From Bin87 sp965221295 (GTDB taxonomy: Bacteria > Chloroflexota > Dehalococcoidia > Lucifugimonadales > UBA3495), in assembly GCA_965221295.1 (NCBI GenBank), contig OZ244879.1, positions 930,001 through 994,000 on the forward strand: DNA of 64,000 nt, given 5' to 3'. Shown here piece after piece: positions 1 to 8,410 of this stretch. The notes below the pieces were generated by a model. That model did not search any database and was not told the origin of the DNA. It was given only the letters and a program-made list of their open reading frames with translations. Within the stretch, counting starts at the first letter, position 1, and every line of letters begins with the position of its first letter. The position numbers and the translations under genes are program-made.

Positions 1-88
1 AAGCGCACCGTCCGCCATCGGGCGACATGGTGGGGTCGCTCACGCCGGTCAGATGGCGAAACAGGTCGGGTCCAATTGGTTCAGACAT
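1..88 (-). CDS. N-terminal fragment of probable S9-type peptidase
   Basis: A reading frame runs off the left edge; only about 29 codons are present. The ATG at 88 follows a good Shine-Dalgarno (GGGAGGT, about 7 nt upstream). The protein begins MSEPIGPDLFRHLTGVSDPT and then has a 'SPDGG' stretch. The pattern 'L..L..VSDP..SPDG' is typical of the first propeller blade of S9 prolyl-oligopeptidase or acylaminoacyl-peptidase proteins. The catalytic domain lies outside the window, so function rests on this short motif alone; another WD40/TolB-like propeller protein is possible. Confidence 0.5.
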   Translation of the reverse strand, partial: MSEPIGPDLFRHLTGVSDPTMSPDGGRCA

Positions 89-225
89 CACGACGACCTC
101 CCGTCAGGTTGCTGGGAACAGCAGAGCGCCGTTGGCGTGGCGTTAGTGTAGCGCCACGGAAGCGATGGATGCTGGCCGGGTGGCGGTTGGAAGCTTCCTG
201 CCGCGCCAGCGAATGTCGCCGCAAC

Positions 226-255
226 GAGCGTTACCATATCGAGCGTTACTATATC
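226..255. repeat. 15-bp tandem direct repeat upstream of MFS promoter
   Basis: Two adjacent 15-bp copies, GAGCGTTACCATATC and GAGCGTTACTATATC, differ at one base and are followed by an AT-rich stretch. They end about 28 bp before the -35 box of the promoter at 284-313. Position and repetition suggest a binding site for a regulator of the downstream transporter, but no cognate regulator gene is visible nearby. Confidence 0.45.
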
Positions 256-283
256 GATTGATAATAGTAATGCCGCCCTATCC

Positions 284-313
284 TTGACATTCCATTGCAG
301 TCGGGCGCATACT
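284..313 (+). promoter_or_regulatory. Probable sigma70-type promoter of MFS gene
   Basis: TTGACA (284-289) is separated by 18 bp from CATACT (308-313). Transcription would start near 320, about 16 nt before the ATG at 336, leaving room for the AGGGAGAGG ribosome site. This is the only canonical -35 box noted in the window. Confidence 0.5.
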
Positions 314-335
314 GCCCAGACTCAGGGAGAGGACC

Positions 336-1880
336 ATGGCCACCGTAAATCTCCGCCCAGATCAGTTCACGCTGTTTGGATACAGCATCCATTACGCGTG
401 GGCGATCGTCGTCATCACAGCGCTGATGCGCTTGGTGTCGTCGTCGTTCCGCATGTCTTTTCCGGCGCTGGTGCCGATCATCGCCGAGGTGTTCGGCTGG
501 AGCGAAGGCCTGATCCTGCTGGCCTTTTCGCTACAGTGGGTGGTTTCGGGCGTGTTCGGTCCGCCGTCGGGTTGGCTGGGCGACCGCTATGGCGCGCGGT
601 TCACCATGACGCTGGGGGCGTCGCTGTATATCGCGGGCATGATCCTCACCGGGTTCATGACGGAAATCTGGCAGCTCTACGTGTTCTTTGGGGTGATGCT
701 GAGCGCATCCATGGGCATCTTCCAGGTGCCGTTGACGGTGGCGGTTACGTCCTGGTTCCGCAGGCATCTGGGCCTGGGAATGGGCATACTCCAATCCTCG
801 CAGGGATTCGGGCCAGTGATCGCGCCGCCCATCATGCTGGGGTTGGTGGCGCTGTTCGCAGTGGGCCCGGGCAAGGAATGGACGGGAATATTCCCCGCCT
901 TCCTGGAGCCCGACACCATCGGCGTGCGCATGGCTTTCTGGGTGCCCGGCATCATCGGCGGCATCATACTACTGCTGCTGACCCGCATCTTCTACAACTC
1001 GCCGGAGGATGTTGGCTTGCGCCAGTTGGGAGCCAGCGCGTCTGACGAGCCCCGGCGCGCGCCCACCACGGGCGCGGGAGCCAAGGAGCGGGCGCGGGTG
1101 TTCCTGCAGCAGGTGCGCAAGACTCCCGCCTTCTGGAACCTGATCGGCATACACTACTGGGGCTGCGCCGGTCACAGCATCATCATCGTCTTCCTGCCCA
1201 TCATGGTGGTGGAGGCGCTAAGGCCGGCTGGCGGTTACCAGGGCATCCAGGACCCGGCGTTGCTCAGCGCCACCGCCATCGGCGCCGGCGCGGCGGCCAC
1301 CATGAGCCTGGTGAGCACCATAACCCGCTTCGGCGTGCCCATCGCGGCCGACCTGCTGGGCAGCAAGTGGGTGATGGCAGTCTGCTTCTCGCTGCAATTC
1401 GCCCCAGTGATCATCCTGCTGTTCGCCAACGACGCCTGGATGTTTTACCTGTTCGCGGTACTGTTCGGCATCGGGTTCGGCGGCGAGATGTCCGCTTTCC
1501 CCATCATCAACCGCCAGTATTACGGCAGCGCTCCCATCGGCAGCGCCTACGGATTCCAGATGATGGGAGCCGGCGCGGGCATGGCCTCGGGCGCGGGGTT
1601 GGGCAGCCTGCTGCTCATCGGCGTTCGCGAATTGGGATTCCCCACCATACTGGACAACCCGTACTGCTGGACGATCCTCCTGTCCTTCATCATGAGCTTG
1701 GGCGGCGTGGTCGCCATATTGTTCCTGCCCGATACGCACCGGCATCAAATGCCGGACTGGGAGGAACAACTGGCGCCCGAATTCCGCACCGGCGGAGCGG
1801 CGGCGGCTGCAACGGCGCCGGCGGCTCCCAGCGGGTCCAGCGGTTCACCGTCCCCGGCCGCTTCCGGCGACGGCAACTGA
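336..1880 (+). CDS. MFS transporter, OFA/monocarboxylate-like
   Basis: A 514-residue polytopic inner-membrane protein with about 12 hydrophobic segments and a cytoplasmic loop after segment 6. The MFS motif-A-like signature GDRYGAR lies at residues 82-88, after the second membrane segment. The layout (N-terminal WA-type helix, EVFGWSEG loop before TM2) resembles OFA/MCT-type carriers for organic acids; the substrate cannot be read from sequence. The last 30 or so residues are a low-complexity Ala/Pro/Ser/Gly tail. The ATG at 336 follows AGGGAGAGG. It has its own promoter and no operon partner. Two other OFA-like carriers occur in the window (2305 and 36493). Confidence 0.85.
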   Translation: MATVNLRPDQFTLFGYSIHYAWAIVVITALMRLVSSSFRMSFPALVPIIAEVFGWSEGLILLAFSLQWVVSGVFGPPSGWLGDRYGARFTMTLGASLYIAGMILTGFMTEIWQLYVFFGVMLSASMGIFQVPLTVAVTSWFRRHLGLGMGILQSSQGFGPVIAPPIMLGLVALFAVGPGKEWTGIFPAFLEPDTIGVRMAFWVPGIIGGIILLLLTRIFYNSPEDVGLRQLGASASDEPRRAPTTGAGAKERARVFLQQVRKTPAFWNLIGIHYWGCAGHSIIIVFLPIMVVEALRPAGGYQGIQDPALLSATAIGAGAAATMSLVSTITRFGVPIAADLLGSKWVMAVCFSLQFAPVIILLFANDAWMFYLFAVLFGIGFGGEMSAFPIINRQYYGSAPIGSAYGFQMMGAGAGMASGAGLGSLLLIGVRELGFPTILDNPYCWTILLSFIMSLGGVVAILFLPDTHRHQMPDWEEQLAPEFRTGGAAAAATAPAAPSGSSGSPSPAASGDGN

Positions 1881-1907
1881 TTCACCTGCCATCCCGACCC
1901 TGCGGCC

Positions 1908-1939
1908 GCCCTTCGCCACCGGTCGTGGGGGTGAAGGGC
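1908..1939 (+). terminator. Possible terminator hairpin after MFS gene
   Basis: Arms GCCCTTC and GAAGGGC with inner CCAC/GTGG pairing form a stem-loop 28 nt after the stop codon. No T-run follows, so it may be only an RNA 3'-end structure or chance. Confidence 0.25.
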
Positions 1940-2023
1940 ATGGCTGCAGTTGGGCAAGCCGTCATACGAGCGGCGCCGCTACCCAGCAACGGCAGTGACG
2001 GATCTCTAGCGTTCGGCAATCTT

Positions 2024-2031
2024 GCTATGAT
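2024..2031 (+). promoter_or_regulatory. Extended -10 promoter of nucleotidyltransferase gene
   Basis: TG at 2023-2024 plus one base precedes TATGAT (2026-2031), an extended -10 element. No good -35 is seen. The inferred start site near 2038 gives a leader of only about 10 nt. Confidence 0.35.
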
Positions 2032-2045
2032 GATCAGCAGGGGCC

Positions 2046-2300
2046 ATGATGTCAGCCTACGCCTACAACGCCGAGACGAGCCGCCGGCCCGCCGACGTTG
2101 AACTCATTCGGCGGACGGCGGAAGCCGTCGGCGCTGAATTGCAGCCGCGCTGCGTCATCCTTTTCGGTTCTCGGGCGCGTGGAGAGCATCGCCCCAACAG
2201 CGATGTGGACCTCGCCATCATCGTCGGGCCGTCCCAATTGGACGCGCGCCAGCGACATGAGCGCCAGTGCGCCAGAAGCCGCGGCTCCCGCTGGAGTTAG
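2046..2300 (+). CDS. Minimal nucleotidyltransferase (MNT) domain protein, C-terminally short
   Basis: An 84-residue protein carrying the polymerase-beta-type signature: GSRARG followed by DVDLAI, giving the G-S ... D-x-D metal-binding motif of minimal nucleotidyltransferases. Such proteins often act as antitoxins that modify a HEPN toxin (MntA/HepT). Here no HEPN gene is adjacent. The domain usually continues for another 30-50 residues after the D-x-D strand, but the frame turns into a basic, Arg/Ser-rich end and stops 5 bp before the convergent MFS gene, so the gene looks truncated. The ATG at 2049 is better spaced from AGGGG than the ATG at 2046. Confidence 0.55.
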   Translation: MMSAYAYNAETSRRPADVELIRRTAEAVGAELQPRCVILFGSRARGEHRPNSDVDLAIIVGPSQLDARQRHERQCARSRGSRWS

Positions 2301-2304
2301 TGGG

Positions 2305-3627
2305 TCAACCAGACCGGCCGCTCAGTTGGGCCTCGTTTCCCTGCTGCGCACCGCGCTCCGGCGTCGGGTTGCCGAGGAACAAGAACAGGCTGGACCCCAA
2401 GAGGCTCACGGCGCCGATGACTCCCATGCTCCAAAAGTAGCCGTCCGCTCTTGCGTCGGCCAATATGCCCACGAAAAGAGGCGCCGCCAACATGAGGACG
2501 TTCATGGGGATCATGGATATGCCCGTGATGCTGGCGAAGGCCTTGCGGCCAAAGTAGACTCCCCGTATGGAGGTGGTTAAAGGATGGCGACCGCCGAATC
2601 CGATGCCCATCAGGACGGCGAACAAGAAAGCCATGGGCTGGGATTCCGCGAACATCAGCGCGGCCACCGCGCCCGACTGAACAGACGAGAAGGCGAATAA
2701 GGCGGTGCGGATCGGCATACGATCCCCGACGTAGCCGCCTACGACTGTGAACACTGCGGATACGCCAGTGTAGGCGCCGACGACCCATCCCACGGTCTGG
2801 AGTGAGATTCCTTGCTCATACAGCATGGGCCCGGCGTGCACGGTGACGGTTCCGATTACGGTGGTGGAGCAGGCGTGCCCCATCGTTATGAGCCAGAAGG
2901 ACTTGGTTCTGAGGGCTTGCTGCCAGGTGTAACTCGGCTCATTATCGCTGTCTCCCGACCTGGCCGTGGCTCGGGCAAAACCGGCGAGGGCGGCTCCGTC
3001 GGGGCGCTGGCCATAAGGTTCAGGCGCGTTCTTTATCAGCAAGGACACCGGAAACGCTACGGCCACCAGGAACAATCCAATGGAGAGGCCGGTGATTCTC
3101 CAACCAGGACGCCCGGGAACGTCGGGATCAATGGCGAAGGCAATCAGTGGCACCAGCGCCATTCCCCCCAGCAGGGACCCTTCCATCGCCAGCGCCATGG
3201 CGGTCGAGCGGTGGCGCACGAACCAGTTGTTCAACACGGTCATCATGGGCATCCAACAGCCCAAACCCATTCCGCCGCTCATCACCACGAAGGATAGGTA
3301 GAATTGCCAGAGGCTGTTCATCTGGCTCATCAGGACGAAACCGCCTCCGGCGATAGACAGTCCAATCGCCACCATTCGGCGGGATCCCAGCTTGTCAATC
3401 AGGTAGCCACTGATGGGACCCATGATCGAGCCTTCCGCCCGGCTGAGCGAGAAAGCTATGGAGAGTTGGGTATTGCTCCAGCCAAAATGTTCTCTGATCA
3501 CCACGAACCAAGCGGTCATGGCTTGGAAAATGGGGACAATGCCGATGACCATGACGAAGGCGGCCACGCCGACCAGCGTCCAACCGTAGAACCAAGTTCC
3601 CGAAAATAGTGCGCGCGGGGACTTCAA
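2305..3627 (-). CDS. MFS transporter, OFA/monocarboxylate-like
   Basis: A polytopic membrane protein of about 440 residues with 12 predicted segments. The second-loop signature GYLIDKLGSRR matches MFS motif A, and the opening FYGWTLVG helix and FGWSNTQLS loop match OFA/MCT-like carriers. I choose the TTG at 3627 because GAGGTG lies 5 nt upstream; the frame stays open to 3708, but that 27-residue extension is hydrophilic and lacks a ribosome site. The gene is convergent with the truncated nucleotidyltransferase gene (4-bp gap). Substrate unknown. Confidence 0.85.
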   Translation of the reverse strand: MKSPRALFSGTWFYGWTLVGVAAFVMVIGIVPIFQAMTAWFVVIREHFGWSNTQLSIAFSLSRAEGSIMGPISGYLIDKLGSRRMVAIGLSIAGGGFVLMSQMNSLWQFYLSFVVMSGGMGLGCWMPMMTVLNNWFVRHRSTAMALAMEGSLLGGMALVPLIAFAIDPDVPGRPGWRITGLSIGLFLVAVAFPVSLLIKNAPEPYGQRPDGAALAGFARATARSGDSDNEPSYTWQQALRTKSFWLITMGHACSTTVIGTVTVHAGPMLYEQGISLQTVGWVVGAYTGVSAVFTVVGGYVGDRMPIRTALFAFSSVQSGAVAALMFAESQPMAFLFAVLMGIGFGGRHPLTTSIRGVYFGRKAFASITGISMIPMNVLMLAAPLFVGILADARADGYFWSMGVIGAVSLLGSSLFLFLGNPTPERGAQQGNEAQLSGRSG

Positions 3628-4614
3628 GACGTCACCTCGGGGACGGTTCTGGGATGCATGACCTGACGGTCGGCCCGCTTGCCACCCGCCGAACGTCGCT
3701 TCCTGCAATGTTCCGCCATCATGTAGCTGACTGTCGGCTCAGCCACGGCGGTTGTCGGCAGGGCGGCGACAACCAGGGTTTTCCCCAAAGAAGCCCGGCT
3801 ATAGCAGTTTTGCCCGAGGGTAGTGGTCAATGGCGCGCGTCGCCAAACCTGATGCCGAACAGTACTTCGCGTAGGACGATAATCTCGTTCTTGGGCAACG
3901 GCGTCAAGTCCACCGCCGCCACAGCCTACAGTGCCTTGAAGGGAAACGGGGCAACGCGCTTGGGCGTCCGGTTTCCGACCAATCTTCCGATTGGCTGGAA
4001 TGCCACGGAGATGTGGATGTATAGGGCGGGTCCGTGGGGTGGTCTGCATCCCGTATCTCACTTCTTTCATCATCGGTCCAAATGGGAACATGATGGCGAG
4101 AAAATTTCTGGAATCAAGCCGCGACCAAGGACATGCGCCAAAAGAACTGGGCCAACGGGGCCCCACGAACGAAAATCGCACACTCTCGTCGATGGTCGCC
4201 ACTGGACTTGCGGCCGGTTCGGCTGGCGAGATTCTGCCGACGAATCGCCAATAGCATCGTTGCGGGAATCATGATTCTCAAGGCGTTTGCCGACCGACTA
4301 CGGCTTTTAGCAAATAATGTTAGGCTACTTTCATTCTACCACACGATGATATGGTCCTCAACTCAGCGTACTCAATGGTAGCGTCTCAGTTCGACATCCG
4401 GTGACCGCCTGAACCGACAGGGAACAGGATGTCGCTTGCGGCAAGGGTGGCACAATGCGCGAGCTAGGACTTTCCTTCACTTCCTAGCTGAGGCGACACT
4501 ATGCCCAGAGTCAGGCTCCAATGTTCGGCTAGTCACGGCCCCGTTCCGGCGGTATGATGTGGCCAATCGTACCGTCCTTACAACACTAGACTCCCAACAC
4601 AAGGAGGCGTTACC
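3628..4614. other. Gene-free stretch between divergent genes
   Basis: About 990 bp upstream of both the MFS gene (minus) and the Asp-box propeller gene (plus). Open frames exist on both strands (for example 3609-4274 plus) but have biased, low-complexity composition, no ribosome site and no recognisable domain. An AT-rich patch lies around 4270-4350. Apart from the candidate promoter at 4530-4558, I see nothing identifiable; it could hold a decayed gene. Confidence 0.5.
4530..4558 (+). promoter_or_regulatory. Possible promoter of Asp-box propeller gene
   Basis: TATGAT (4553-4558) is preceded at 17 bp by TAGTCA (4530-4535), a 4/6 match to the -35 consensus. The leader to the ATG at 4615 would be about 50 nt. 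Confidence 0.35.
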
Positions 4615-5604
4615 ATGGCAGACGGAATCACCATCCTGGTTGGCACCGCTGGGCAAGGCGTCATGCGCAGTACCGATAGTGGCCAGTCCTGGCGGCGCGT
4701 CGGCATCACCCAAGGCATCCACTCGGACGCCGTCGTGCGCTGCTTGACCCCCGTGCCCGGCGCCGAAGGCAGCGTCCTCGCCGGTTGCGACCGGGGCATC
4801 ATCCGAAGCGACGACAACGGCGACACTTGGCGCAGCGTCGATACGGCGATGAACGGGACCGCGGTCTGGGCCATCGCTTTTGATCCGTCCAATCCTCAGG
4901 TCGGCTTCGCGGGCACCGGCACTCCCGACCCCTGCCGCATCTACCGCACCCGTGATGGCGGAGCGACGTGGGAGCTGCGCCCGGTGGAAGTCGCCGCCGA
5001 GTGTCCGGCCGTGGGCGTGCCCCGGGTCACCGGCATCGCCATTGATCCAGCGGACGGCAACAGCGTTTGGGTCGGCATCGAGGTGGATGGATTGCGCCAC
5101 AGTTCGGACGGCGGCGACACCTGGGAAACCGTGCCGCACCAGGCCATCCCCAACATGGACATACACAACGTAACCGTAACCGAGGGCCCGCCGCATCGGG
5201 TGGTGGTAATGGTCAACGACGACGTGTTCCTGACCGACGACAACGGCGGTTCCTGGCGTAATCTGAACGTGCGGCAGAACTTCCCGCTGGGCTACCCGCG
5301 GGGCATCAAGGTCAAGCCCGACGATCCGCAAACCATCTACACCACCTTCGGCGATACCACGCCGGGATCAACGGGAGTGGTGATGCGCTCCAGCGACGCC
5401 GGCGCCACGTGGAGCAACCTCGACCTGCCGGTGGAGCCGAACACGGCGATGTGGGTGGTGAACTCGCAGCCGCAGAATCCCGACTTCCTGCTGGCCGGCA
5501 GCCGCTACGGGTACCTGTACCAATCGGGCGACGCCGGGGCTTCCTGGAGCAAGTTTGACCGGGAGTTCAGCGAAATCTCGTCGGTGATGTGGTTCCCCAA
5601 CTGA
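4615..5604 (+). CDS. Asp-box (BNR) beta-propeller protein
   Basis: A 329-residue protein with seven Asp-box motifs (S-x-D-x-G-x-T/S-W): STDSGQSW near residue 19, then SDDNGDTW, TRDGGATW, SSDGGDTW, TDDNGGSW, SSDAGATW and SGDAGASW. This matches the sialidase/Ycf48/VPS10-type propeller fold, but the boxes mark the fold, not an activity, and no sialidase catalytic set is seen. There is no signal peptide, so it is probably cytoplasmic. AAGGAGG sits 7 nt before the ATG. It is monocistronic and followed by a repeat cluster. Confidence 0.8.
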   Translation: MADGITILVGTAGQGVMRSTDSGQSWRRVGITQGIHSDAVVRCLTPVPGAEGSVLAGCDRGIIRSDDNGDTWRSVDTAMNGTAVWAIAFDPSNPQVGFAGTGTPDPCRIYRTRDGGATWELRPVEVAAECPAVGVPRVTGIAIDPADGNSVWVGIEVDGLRHSSDGGDTWETVPHQAIPNMDIHNVTVTEGPPHRVVVMVNDDVFLTDDNGGSWRNLNVRQNFPLGYPRGIKVKPDDPQTIYTTFGDTTPGSTGVVMRSSDAGATWSNLDLPVEPNTAMWVVNSQPQNPDFLLAGSRYGYLYQSGDAGASWSKFDREFSEISSVMWFPN

Positions 5605-5629
5605 GGACGGAGCGCCGCCCTCCGCCCAC

Positions 5630-6215
5630 CGCGCTGGGCGGCCGTTGGCCCAGGCAACGGGATTGCCGCGTCGCTGTCGCTCCTCGCAATGACAGTTGTG
5701 GGAGGCGCTGCTCGCAATGACAGTTGCTTTTGTCATGGTGAGGGTACTTTTACTGTCATTGCGAGCGAAGCGCGGCAATCCCGTCGACCGCAACCAACGG
5801 CCCTCCGCCCTCCCAGACCGGCGGCCGTTGGCCCAGGCAACGGGATTGCCGCGTCGCTAGCGCTCCTCGCAATGACAGGTAAGGAGGCGCTCCTCGCCCT
5901 GACAGTTGCTTTTGTCATGGTGAGCGTGTTTTTGCTGTCATTGCGAGCGAAGCGCGGCAATCTCGTCGTTCGCAACCAACGGCCCTCCGCCCTCCCGGCC
6001 CGGCGGCCGTTTGCCCAGGGTCCGGGATTGCCGCGTCGCTGGGGCTCCTCGCAATGACAGTTGCTTTTGTCATGGCGAGGGTGCTTTTAATGTCATTCCG
6101 AGCGAAGCGCGGCAATCTCGTCGTTCGCAACCAACGGCGCTCCGCCCTCCCTGCCCGGCGGCCGTTGGCCCAGGCAACGGGATTGCCGCGTCGCTAGCGC
6201 TCCTCGCAATGACAG
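5630..6215. repeat. Cluster of palindromic dispersed elements (3 full units plus half unit)
   Basis: Between convergent genes lie three near-identical units of 125-126 bp at 5753-5878, 5936-6060 and 6091-6215, plus a right-half copy at about 5630-5695. Each unit starts (C)TGTCATTGCGAG (one mismatch in the last) and ends CTCGCAATGACAG, with internal GGCAATC / GATTGCC arms, so the ends form an imperfect inverted repeat. The linkers also share a motif (CAGTTGCTTTTGTCATGG), so the array arose by tandem duplication of unit plus linker. Long open frames here are artefacts of the repeat. Confidence 0.85.
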
Positions 6216-6242
6216 ATGGGTGATGCGAGCGCTCCGCAGAAT

Positions 6243-7109
6243 CTAACCGCCTGAGCCGGCCACCCGTTCGCGGATCGCTTTCAGGATCTCCACGTTGGGG
6301 CGATCGGGACCTCGACTTTCCTTGTCGAAACCGGGCACTTCTAGGAAAAAGGGCAGGTCGGCGAAGGCGGGATGGGCCATTATGTTGGCGAACCCTTCCT
6401 CGCCGATCAGTCCTTCACCGATGTTGTCGTGCCGATCCACGCCAGACCCGCAGGGCCGCTTGGAGTCGTTGGCGTGCACCGCCGTAAGCCGATCCAGCCC
6501 AATATCGCGGTCAAACTCGTCGATCATGCCGGCGACGCCATCGGGGTTGGTAAGATCGTATCCGGCGGCGAAGGCGTGTTGAGTATCCAGGCAGATGCCC
6601 AGGCGCGGGCTATCAACCGCGCGCAGCACGTCGCCCAACTCACTGAACTTGGCGCCGATATGCTGGCCCATTCCGGCCATGTTCTCCAGGCACAATATCG
6701 GACCGTCGGGAGACTGCTCCAGCGTCCGGTTGACGCTTTCCACCACCTGGGGAAACACTCCCTCGTAGCCAGCTCCGCCGTGGCTGCCGGGATGGAATAT
6801 GACGCCGCCCGCGCCGATCTGATGGGCCAGGTTCATGTACTGAACCAGCGACGTTATCGACTTCTCCACGTTTTCCGGGTTGGAATTGCCCAAGTTGATG
6901 AGGTAGATGGCGTGCAGGAAGGGCGGAGCCAAACCCGCATCCGCGTTCTTCGTCCGAAATTCCTCGGCCTGCGCGTCAGTCAGGGCCTTGAACCGCCAGG
7001 ACCGTGTGGACGAGCCGAAGATCTGGACTGCCTCCGCGCCAATTTCAACCGCCCGGTCCACTGCGTTGGCAATTCCTCCGGCGGCGGATACGTGAGCTCC
7101 GATTATCAT
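6243..7109 (-). CDS. nfo: Deoxyribonuclease IV (AP endonuclease, family 2)
   Basis: A 288-residue TIM-barrel metalloenzyme that cleaves DNA 5' of abasic sites in base-excision repair. Family signatures are present: MIIGAHVSAAGG at the N-terminus, HAIYLINLGN near residue 66, FHPGSHGG near 105, LCLENMAG near 142, CLDTQHAFAAGYD near 175, and HANDSK...DRHDNIGEG near 215-232, giving the His/Glu/Asp set that binds three zinc ions. Length matches the family. GAGGGAAG precedes the ATG. It is divergent from the alcohol dehydrogenase gene and convergent with the repeat cluster. Fits with mutM, atl and uvrA elsewhere in the window. Confidence 0.95.
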   Translation of the reverse strand: MIIGAHVSAAGGIANAVDRAVEIGAEAVQIFGSSTRSWRFKALTDAQAEEFRTKNADAGLAPPFLHAIYLINLGNSNPENVEKSITSLVQYMNLAHQIGAGGVIFHPGSHGGAGYEGVFPQVVESVNRTLEQSPDGPILCLENMAGMGQHIGAKFSELGDVLRAVDSPRLGICLDTQHAFAAGYDLTNPDGVAGMIDEFDRDIGLDRLTAVHANDSKRPCGSGVDRHDNIGEGLIGEEGFANIMAHPAFADLPFFLEVPGFDKESRGPDRPNVEILKAIRERVAGSGG

Positions 7110-7216
7110 TGCGCTTCCCTCACCGTAGTTGCTAATGTACCCAGCAACACTACCACAACTAGCCCAATCGCTGAACCTACGCCCGCGACTCGCGCCACCA
7201 AATGCCCGCCCATCTG

Positions 7217-7351
7217 ATGAACATCCCCGCCATGAACATCCCTGCCATGAACATCCCTGCCATGAACATCCCTGCCATGAACATCCCTGCCATGAACATC
7301 CCTGCCATGAACATCCCTGCCATGAACATCCCTGCTATGAACATCCCGGAC
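7217..7351 (+). repeat. Nine tandem 15-bp repeats, each with an in-frame ATG
   Basis: Nine head-to-tail copies of ATGAACATCCCTGCC, with small changes in the first (CCC for CCT) and the last two. They encode MNIPA repeated eight times then MNIPD, in frame with the alcohol dehydrogenase that begins at 7355. The array sits exactly in the translation-initiation region, so its copy number would change the number of possible start codons and the length of the N-terminal leader. Confidence 0.9.
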
Positions 7352-7354
7352 GCC

Positions 7355-8410
7355 ATGAATGTCCTGACGGTGGTGGAGACCGGCCAGCCACCCACTCTGG
7401 CCATGGCGCGACGCCCGGTTCCCCAACTCGAACCCGGCGAGGCGCTGGTGCGGGTGGACGCCTGCGGTTTCTGCCACCACGACCTGTTGGTGATGAGCGG
7501 GAAGCTGCGTCGCGGCGTCGCCCGAGGCGTCACGTTGGGCCACGAAATCGCTGGCGCGGTGGTTGCCGTGTACGACGATGCCACCGACTTGCGCCCCGGG
7601 CAGCGCGTGGTGAGCCTACTCACGGCTGCCTGTGGGGAGTGCGCCCGCTGCCGGGCCGGCCGGGAACATCGCTGCCTGGTGGGGGCAGGCGTCGGGCACG
7701 GTAGGGACGGCGGTTTCGCCGAATACGTCGCGCTGCCCGCGTCAGCATTGGTTCCGACGCCAGACAACCTTCCCGACCACCTGGCGGCGCTGTTGGCGTG
7801 TCCGGCTGGCGTCGCGCTCAACGGCGTGTCGGCGGCCGCAGTCGGACCGGGCAGCACGGTGGTGGTGACGGGCGCTGGGGGCGGCCTGGGAATCCATGCG
7901 GTTCAGTTGGCGGCCATCCAGGGAGCTCGGGTAGTGGCAGTATCCACTTCGCCGGAAAAGACGCCCGAACTGGAATCCTTGGGAGCGTTCGTGGCGCTTG
8001 ACCCCGGGGAAATCCCGGATTTCAACGAAGTGGTGATGGCGCTGACCGACGACGCCGGCGCGGACGCCGTAATCGACACCGTTGGTTCTCCCCTTTGGCC
8101 GGCGACGCTTCGTTGCCTAGGTCAATACGGACGCTTGGCGTTGCTGGGAGATGTCTCCGGTGAGCCGGCTGCGTTGAACCTGGCCGAGGTCATCTTCCGG
8201 GATGCCCAAATCCTCGGCGTTTCAGGGGTGTCGCTGGCGACTCTGCGCCGGGTTATGGATCTGGCGGCCGCCAACCGCCTGCGGCCGGTGGTCTCGCAAA
8301 CGCTACCGCTGTCGCCGGAAGGCGTCGGCGAAGCTTTTCGGCTGCTATCCGAGCGGCGCCCACTGGGTCGGGTGGCGCTTACGCCGCGGCCTCCCGGCGA
8401 CCCCAGCTAA
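7355..8410 (+). CDS. Zinc-dependent alcohol dehydrogenase (MDR family)
   Basis: From the ATG at 7355 the protein is 351 residues, the usual length for medium-chain dehydrogenases; the frame stays open to 7202 through the MNIPA repeats. Catalytic-zinc residues are the Cys in CGFCHHD and GHE; the four-cysteine structural-zinc lobe is CGECARCRAG...C; the cofactor loop is VTGAGGGLGIHA. It should oxidise or reduce an alcohol/aldehyde with NAD(P); substrate unknown. No Shine-Dalgarno is evident before 7202, 7217 or 7355. The 3' end overlaps the convergent secF by 32 bp. Confidence 0.88.
   Translation: MNVLTVVETGQPPTLAMARRPVPQLEPGEALVRVDACGFCHHDLLVMSGKLRRGVARGVTLGHEIAGAVVAVYDDATDLRPGQRVVSLLTAACGECARCRAGREHRCLVGAGVGHGRDGGFAEYVALPASALVPTPDNLPDHLAALLACPAGVALNGVSAAAVGPGSTVVVTGAGGGLGIHAVQLAAIQGARVVAVSTSPEKTPELESLGAFVALDPGEIPDFNEVVMALTDDAGADAVIDTVGSPLWPATLRCLGQYGRLALLGDVSGEPAALNLAEVIFRDAQILGVSGVSLATLRRVMDLAAANRLRPVVSQTLPLSPEGVGEAFRLLSERRPLGRVALTPRPPGDPS

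Noticed and set aside
3609..4274. 221-codon frame on the plus strand, opposite a 192-codon frame
   Set aside because: Biased composition, no Shine-Dalgarno and no recognisable domain; overlaps the real MFS gene start on the other strand.
5689..6223. Open frames translating to RDCRAS..LAMT / CHCE.. proteins
   Set aside because: They are translations of the palindromic repeats in several frames and recur at every cluster; no ribosome sites or domains.
7202..7354. Reading the MNIPA repeat as a functional domain of the dehydrogenase
   Set aside because: Family members begin at the 7355 ATG; the repeat is better explained as tandem DNA in the initiation region.
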